64,000 nt of DNA from contig NC_081555.1 of assembly GCF_963082655.1 (NCBI RefSeq), forward strand, positions 18,964,696 to 19,028,695. Reading direction: 5' to 3'. A program made the translations under genes and the position numbers. This DNA comes from Stomoxys calcitrans (lineage: Eukaryota > Arthropoda > Insecta > Diptera > Muscidae). Under the pieces are notes generated by a model. That model saw only the letters and a program-made list of their open reading frames with translations. It ran no database searches and was not told the origin of the DNA. Below, piece by piece: positions 57,265-64,000 of the stretch; positions within the stretch are counted from its first letter, which is position 1; each line of letters starts with the position of its first letter.

Positions 57265-58640
57265 GGAAAAGTTGGGCAGGGCTGACTATATCATACCCTA
57301 CACCTACCCTACAATTATAAATTCGGGCAATAGAGATATGTATAAGAGAACTCTATCTTAATCTGAACAGACCTTTTTCGACCTGAACGTTTGAAAATTG
57401 TTGTAACTACGGCCACATAAGTTCAAATCCGGGGATAAATATATATGGGAGCTATATCTAAATCTGAACCGATATTGATGAAATCTTACAGATATGTAAA
57501 AATCATTAACAAATGCCAAGTTTTGTGCAGATCGGTCGAAAATTTTAGTTACTACGGCCATTTTTATGAAAATCGGCCGATACATATATATGGGAGCTAT
57601 ATCCACATCTGAACCGATTTTGATGAAATTTTGCAGATATGTTAGGATCAGTAACAAAACAATCCGTGCCAAATTTTGTGCAGGTCGGTTGAAAATTGTT
57701 GTAACTACGGCCACATGAGTTCAAATCCGGCGCTAAATATAATGGGAGCTATATCCAAATCTGAACCGATTTTTATAAAATCTTGCAGATATGTTAAGAT
57801 CAGTAACAGAACAATCCATGCCAAATTTTGTGGAGATCGGTTGAAAATTGAAGTTACTACGGCCATTTAAGTGCAAATCGGGCGGTACATATATATGGGA
57901 GCTATATCTAAATCTAAACCGATATTGATGAAACTTTGTAAATATGTTAAGATAAGAAACAAAATAATGCATGCCAAATTTTGTGCAGATCGGTTAAAAT
58001 TTGTAGTTACTACAGCCACAAAAGTGCAAATCGGGCTATACATATATATGGGAGCTATATCCAAATCTGAACCGATTTTGATGAAATCTTGCAGATATGT
58101 CAAAATTAGTAACAGAACAATCCATGCCAAATTTTGTGGAGATCGGTTGAAAATTGTGGTTACTACGGCCATTTAAGTACAAATCGGGCGATACATATAT
58201 ATGGGAGCTATATCTAAATCTAAACCGATATTAATGAAACTTTGCAAATATGTTAAGATAAGAAACAAAACAATGCGTGCCAAATTTTGTGCAGATCGGT
58301 TAAAATTTGTAGTTACTACAGCCACAAAAGTGCAAATCGGGTTATACATATATATGGGAGCTATATCCAAATCTGAACCGATTTTAATGAAATCTTGCAG
58401 ATATGTCAAAATTAGTAACACAACAATCCATGCCAAATTTTGTGGAGATCGGTTGAAAATTGTGGTTACTACGGCCATTTAAGTACAAATCGGGCGATAC
58501 ATATTATATATATATTGGAGCTATATCAAAGTGTGAACTGATTTTGATGAAATCTCGCAGATATGTTGATATCAGTAACAGAACAACCCATGCCAAATTT
58601 TGCGCAGATCGGTTGAAAATTGTATCATGGGCCGTTCCGT
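57265..58640 (-). mobile_element. Mini-me-related element with higher-order 302-bp repeats
   Basis: It begins with a degenerate end (CATACCCTACACCTACCCTA). Alternating ~150-bp units contain TATATGGGAGCTATATC and CAGATCGGTTGAAAATTG. 57871-58172 and 58173-58478 are near-identical dimers, so ORFs on both strands repeat. It stops abruptly at about 58640 without a GTCY core. Confidence 0.72.
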
Positions 58641-59064
58641 TACTGATTTTGACATATCTTCAGTAGAGTTCGCCACAATTCCACTATGCCCACACCAATT
58701 TCTCTACAGATTTACCTGATGCCATGTATTCTTCTTGCCCCATGTTTGATTGTTTTGTTCCGTTTTCATTTTTGTTTTATTTTCCTGTATACAAGTACAA
58801 TGTTGTCAGTTTTTTGGCTTCTTTTTTTGTTAAAGAATTTCCGTTCAGCACGATTTTGTACTTGAAATTCAGGAATTCTTAAAAAGCCAATGAAGGACAT
58901 GACAGTACAAACACATATGCATGATTTTGCATATTTAAGAGAGATGCGGATGCTTACACATAACCCTGAAAAGTGAAATAAAACAAGTGATCTGGTAGGT
59001 AGGTGATGGGGACGGTGAATTCAGGTTCAAAAAAAAAAAAAAAAAAAAAAAATAAAATAAAAAA
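58641..59064. other. No recognised content; long poly-A tract
   Basis: Unique sequence ending in an A-rich tract at about 59029-59065, immediately before a mini-me element. Confidence 0.4.
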
Positions 59065-59670
59065 ATGAATTTAGCCGGGCCGAATCTTGGGAACCCACGA
59101 CAATGGATTCTGCTAAAATAAGGGAGCCCATCTGATTATAGACCGAATTGGACCATACTTGGCGCAGTTGTTGAGAGTCATAACAGAACACCATATGCAA
59201 AAATTTCAGCTAAATCGGACAAAAATTGCGGCTTGTAAGAGCTGAAGAAGTCAAATCGGAATATTGGTTTATATGGGAGCTATATCAGTTTCTTGACCGA
59301 TTTGAACACTATGCATAAAATTTGAGCCAAATCGGATAAAAATTGTGGCTTCCAGGACCTCAAGAAGTAAAATCGGGAGATCGGTTTATATGGGAGCTAT
59401 ATCCAAATCTGAATCGAAATGGCTTATGTTCAATCCCCAACGTTCTATATCAATAAAAAGTACAAAATTTCAAGCGGCTAGCTCAACGCGTTCGGCCGCT
59501 ATCGTGATTTCGACAGACAGACGGATGGACATGGCTAGTTCGACTCAAAATATCGAGATGATGAAGAATATAAATACTTTATGAGGTCCTAGATCAATAT
59601 TTCGCGGGGTTACAATCGGAATGACTAGACCTCCCATACCCCCATTCTATGGTGGAGGGTATAAAAAAAA
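59065..59670 (-). mobile_element. Short mini-me/DINE-1-like element
   Basis: Starts TTTAGCCGGGCCGAATCTTG, with two or three internal units (ATATGGGAGCTATATC). The reversed core is CAGACAGACGGATGGACATG, and the end is CCATTCTATGGTGGAGGGTA. Confidence 0.75.
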
Positions 59671-60108
59671 ATAACTAAAGAAAATTTTTCTAAAAGTTTT
59701 TTTTTGAAAAAGTTTTTTCTTTTTTTTTCAAAGATATTCCAGCTCTAGCTCATTTAAATTCAATGCTTTCTATTCAAAAATAGCATAGCAATGAACTTAT
59801 AAAAGTTTAGCAAGAGTGTGCTGTTAATAAAACTTCGACTGGCATGGTGGATCGCGATTTCTGATACACCATGTTTCTTCATTAACACCTTTGTCAAATT
59901 GATTAAGGTGCTCTACATACCCCACGACAATTGAGCACTGTGTAGAGCACGCTTTTCTTCCGAAATAGGGCTCAATAAGTCCGTTTACTGCGCTATGGAA
60001 AGTTAGGGGGTATATAGGAGTCGGCCTGGCCGAACTTAACAAGCTTTCACTTGTAACGACTAGCAAGAAAATCAAAAAATCTAACCTTCGATCCCAACCA
60101 AACCATTT
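59671..60108. repeat. Spacer with an orphan mini-me 3' end
   Basis: 59995-60055 carries a lone 3' terminus (GGGGGTATATAGGAGTCGGC, CTGGCCGAACTTAAC, CTTTCACTTG). The rest is AT-rich, and ORF 59824-60354 is not a gene. Confidence 0.55.
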
Positions 60109-61162
60109 TTTATACCCTCCACCATAGGATGGGGGGTATACTAATTTCGTCATTCTGTCTGTAACTACTCGAAATATTCGTCTGAGACCCCATAAAGTAT
60201 ATATATTCTTGATCGTCGTGACATTTGATGTCGATCTAGCCATGTCCGTCCGTCTGTCCGTCTGTCCGTCCGTCCGTCTGTCTGTCCGTCTGTCTGTCTG
60301 TCCAAAGCACGCGAACTTCCGAAGGAGTAAAGCTAGCTGCTTGAAATTTTGCACAAATACTTCTTATTAGTGTAGGTCGGTTGGTATTGTAAATGGGCTA
60401 TATCGGTTCATGTTTTGATATAGCTGCCATATAAACCGATCTTGGGTCTTGACTTCTTGAGCCTCTAGAGTGCGCAATTCTTATCCGATTGGAATGAAAT
60501 TTTGCACGACGTGTTTTGTTATGATATCCAACAACTATGCCAAATATGATTCAAATCGGTCCATAACCTGATATAGCTGCCATATAAACCGATCTTGGGT
60601 CTTGACTTCTTGAGCCTCTAGAGTGCGCAATTCTTATCCGATTGGAATGAAATTTCGCACGACTTGTTTTGTCATGATATCCAACAACTGTGCCAAGTAT
60701 GGTTCAAATCGGTTCATAACCTGATATAGCTGCCATATAAACCGATCTGGGATCTTGACTTCTTGAGCCTCTAGAGGTCGCAATTATTATCCGATTTGCC
60801 TGAAATTTTGTACGATGGATTCTTTCATGACCAGCAACATACGTGTTTATTATGGTCTGAATCGGTTTATAGCCCGATACAGCTCCCATATAAATCGATC
60901 TCTCTAATTTACTTCTTGAGCCCACAAGGGCGCAATTCTTATTCGAATTGGCTGACATTTTACACAGGTCTCCAACATATAATTTAATTGTGGTCCAAAC
61001 CGGACCATATCTCTATATCACTCTAATAGCAGAGCAAATCTTTTCTTATATCCTGTTTTGCCTAAGTAGAGATGCCGGGAAAAGAACTCGACAAATGCGA
61101 TCCATGGTGGAGGGTATATAAGATTCGGCCCGGCCGAACTTAGCAGGCTTTTACTTGTTTTT
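60109..61162 (+). mobile_element. Full-length mini-me/DINE-1-like element (reference copy)
   Basis: The best-preserved copy. The left end is TTTTTATACCCTCCACCATA, then CATAAAGTATATATATTCTT and GTCCGTCCGTCTGTCCGTC. About five ~150-bp units (ATAGCTGCCATATAAACCGA) follow. The right side is CCATGGTGGAGGGTATATAA, inverted relative to the left end, and the palindrome TTCGGCCCGGCCGAA, ending CTTTTACTTG. About 1.05 kb, with no coding capacity. Confidence 0.82.
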
Positions 61163-62342
61163 CAAAAATTTCCCTTTATTTGGCTTCAATCTATTTTTTG
61201 CAACATTTTTCAATGCCAAAGTGGCTTTCTGTTAACAATCTTAATTTTTCATACCAAAAAAAAAAATTATTGTTTTTACGCTGTCTTTGTCATTTCATTT
61301 TCTTTAAAATCTACTAAATGATAAATTTCGTTTTTGAAAATAAGTGTCTCCTTGAATGTTGCCATTAACTTTCGCACTTTTACGCTGACCATTTCACAAA
61401 AAAGTGAAAAAAAAAACTACAACAATAAAGCAAAAATTCTTTTTTTTTCAAACAAAACATCAGAAAAAGTGAAATGAAAACAAAAGTTGAGTAAATGAAA
61501 TTCAACATCATCCGTGAAATGTGATTTCACCCGTGTATGACAACCACTAATGATGAGCACATTTTTGTTTTAAACACAAGTACATACAAACATAAATATA
61601 GTAGAGCCAAGTAAGTAGATATAGCACCCATACATATGCATGTATGCGGTGACAATAAAATAAAGACAACATTTGGCTCGCTTGATATAAAAAAACACAT
61701 ACATATTCAACAATGTGTATAGAGAATTTAAAAACCAAAAAAAAAGAAACACAACAATTAAAATAAAAACATAAATAAAAAATTAAACGAAATAAATTAA
61801 AACATGCACTCTTAAATGGGCTATGTGTAGCCAATGAAAACTGGAATTCATATAAAATTTAATATTGCCCTCTAAACCAAGCAACAGGGGAATGAAATTG
61901 GACTTTGCTCACAGGAATCATCATGGAAACAGATATGAGAAAATTTTCGAGAAAAATGGTTCCAAAGAAGTATTAAAAATTTAATAAAAACATTAAAACA
62001 TTTCAATTTCCTTCAAAACCCCATTTTATTGTAACACCATGGCCCAATCTTCCTAACTGACTGATTGTCTATTTTGCAATCTGCAACAGCTCACATTTTA
62101 TTTAGTTTTCTATGTTGCAGTGAAATATTCACTTTCGCAAAGCCAAAGACAAATATTTATTTACAATTAGATTTGCAATTTGTTGTTGGTGGAAAGCAGG
62201 CAAATCATACAACCGTCTTGTTTGATTTTTATTTAAGCAAAAGCTTACTTAGCGGCTGCACCGGCGTAAGAAAACAAATTACAATGCAATGAAAGAAATC
62301 AAAACATTAAACTAACAAAATTTTATAGAGAAATACCATTGT
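61163..62342. other. No recognised content
   Basis: AT-rich, apparently unique sequence. Short ORFs (61547-61834, 62065-62292) lack domains. Confidence 0.4.
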
Positions 62343-64000
62343 AACAAGTATAAGCGTGCTAAGTTCGGCCGGGTCGAATCTTATATACCCTACACCATGG
62401 ATTGCATTTGTCAACTTTTTTGCCTTATATCTCTTCATAGGCAAACAAAGGTAAACCATACTTGGTTTGGCTATTGGAGACCAAAGTAGAAGTCATTGTG
62501 CAAAATTTCAACAAAATTGGATAAGAACTGCGCCCTCTATAGGCTTAAGAAGTATAATCGGGCACTCGATTTATATGGCAGCTTTATCAGGTTATGAATC
62601 GATTTAGACCATACTTAGCACAGTTATTGAAAGTCATAACAAAACACTTCATGCACAATTTCAGCCAAATCGAGTAATAATTGCGCCCTCTAGCGGCTTA
62701 AGAAGTCATGATCCAAGATCGGTCGCTTTATATGGCAGCTATATCAGGTAATGAAACGATTTAGACCATACTAAGCACAAAACACTTCATGCACAACTTC
62801 AGCCAAATCGAGTAATAATTGCGCCCTCTAGCGGCTCAAGATGTCATGATCCAAGATCGGTTTATATGGCAGCTATATCAGGTAATGAAACGATTTAGGC
62901 CATACTTAGCACAGTTATTGGAAGTCATAACAAAATACTTCATGCAAAATTTCAGCCAAATCGAGTAATAATAGCGCCCTCTAGCGGCTCAAGATGTCAT
63001 GATCCAAGATCGGTTTATATGGCAGCTATATCAGGTGATGAATCGATTTAGACCATACTTAGCACAGTTGTTGAAAGTCATTACAAAACGCTTCATGCTA
63101 AAATTCAGTGAAATCGATTCTAATGGCTCAACAAGTCAAGATCCCAGATCGGTTTATATGGCAGCTATATCAGGTTAGCGGCCGATTTAAACAATATTTA
63201 GCACAGCTGTTGGAAGTCATAACAAAACGCTTCATGCAAACACCTCCAGTGCGACACCTCCTTGGAGAGAAGTTATGCATGGCATAGAACCTCACAAATG
63301 TTCCCAGCATTAGGAGGGGAAAACCACAGCTGAACATTTTTTTTCTGATGGTCTCGCCAGGATTCGAACCCAGGCATTCAGCGTCATAGGCGGACAAGCT
63401 AACCTCTGCGCTACGGTGGCCTCCACCACCATACTTAGTACAGTTTTTGGAAAACATACGAAAACACCTCATGGCAAATTTCTGCCAAATCGGATGAAAA
63501 TTGCGCCCTCTAGTGGCTTGAGAAGTCATGATCTCAGATTGATTTATATGGCAGCTATAACAGTTTATAAACCGATTTCAACCATACTTAGCACAGTTTT
63601 TGGAAATCATACGAAAATACCTCATGCCAAATTTCAGCCAAATCGGATAAAAATTGCGCCCTCTAGTGGCTCAAGTAGTGAAGATTCAAGATCGGTTCAC
63701 ATGGCAGCTATATCAGGTAATGAACCGATTTGAACCGTACCAAGCACAGTTGTTGGAACAAACGACAAAACACGTCGTGCTAAATTTCAGCCAAATCGGA
63801 TATGAATTGCGCCCTCTATAGGGTCAAGTACTAAAGACCCCAGTTCGGTTTATATGACAGCTTTATCAGGTTAAGGACCGATTTCAGCACTACTTAGTAC
63901 AGTTGTTGTAAATCATAAGAAAACAACTGATGCCAAATTTCAAACAAATTGGATTAGAATTGCTCAAGAAGTCAAGATCCAAGATCGGTTTATATGGTAG
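62343..64000 (-). mobile_element. Mini-me/DINE-1-like element, runs off right edge
   Basis: Starts AAGCGTGCTAAGTTCGGCC, GGGTCGAATCTTATATACCC. At least nine ~155-bp units (TTGCGCCCTCTAGCGGCT, GATCGGTTTATATGGCAGC) follow. A SINE is inserted at 63245-63424. The other end lies outside the window. Confidence 0.8.
63245..63424 (-). mobile_element. tRNA-derived SINE, copy 6 (truncated)
   Basis: Only the head and ~110 bp of body remain, from CCAGTGCGACACCTCC to CTACGGTGGCCTCC. The B box is intact (GGATTCGAACCC on the plus strand). Inserted in a mini-me unit. Confidence 0.82.

Noticed and set aside
57867..58482. Repeated ~101-codon ORFs on both strands as a small gene family
   Set aside because: They mirror each other across the 302-bp repeat dimer; typical mini-me internal sequence.

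Overview
This window is AT-rich nuclear DNA from a fly, most likely a calyptrate (muscid-type) dipteran. The evidence is 55-70 bp introns with GTRAGT donors, two conserved housekeeping genes whose proteins look fly-like, and a heavy load of dipteran repeats: mini-me/DINE-1-like elements with a (TA)n and (GTCY)n core, RTE and jockey/I/R1-type LINE relics, mariner relics, and a tRNA-headed SINE. The species was not determined.

Genes. Two housekeeping genes lie head to head across 1.3 kb. Polr3A (largest subunit of RNA polymerase III, minus strand) starts at 26766 and runs off the left edge. Seven exons, encoding about the first 967 residues, are present with matching splice phases: four at 24523-26766 and three at 728-1704. 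They are separated by a 22.8-kb fourth intron. Pdha (pyruvate dehydrogenase E1 alpha, plus strand) runs from 28067 to 33255 and is complete (399 aa if the first intron is removed). Inside the giant Polr3A intron are two further coding sequences: a 266-aa secreted elastase-like serine protease on the opposite strand (13741-14599), and an intronless 125-codon dUTPase-like ORF that has lost catalytic residues (5522-5899). The intron also holds a 160-bp partial copy of Polr3A's own exon 2.

Repeats by region. 1.9-5.4 kb: scrambled LINE relics and a mariner-family relic. 6.4-13 kb: mini-me elements and an RTE relic. 15.7-18.4 kb: a 31-bp minisatellite of dyad-symmetric units. 19.4-24.1 kb: mini-me elements in AT-rich degenerate repeats. 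28.4-32.1 kb (the long Pdha intron): SINE, LINE tail and mini-me insertions. 33.8-38.6 kb: LINE tails, small unclassified repeats, a SINE. 38.8-40.0 kb: a palindromic MITE and a possible noncoding first exon. 40.3-44.8 kb: LINE, RTE, mariner and mini-me relics end to end. 46-51.8 kb: a LINE carrying a SINE, then a large (CCATCCGTCCGT)n array. 52.7-56 kb: a foldback-like element whose inverted arms are 66-bp tandem repeats, partly duplicated with a MITE. 57-64 kb: MITE, mini-me elements and unique AT-rich sequence.

Beyond 33.3 kb I find no convincing protein-coding gene. The long ORFs there are by-products of tandem repeats whose unit length is a multiple of three. The most interesting items are the foldback-like element, the intragenic Polr3A exon copy, the dyad minisatellite, the decayed dUTPase paralogue and the in-frame first intron of Pdha.
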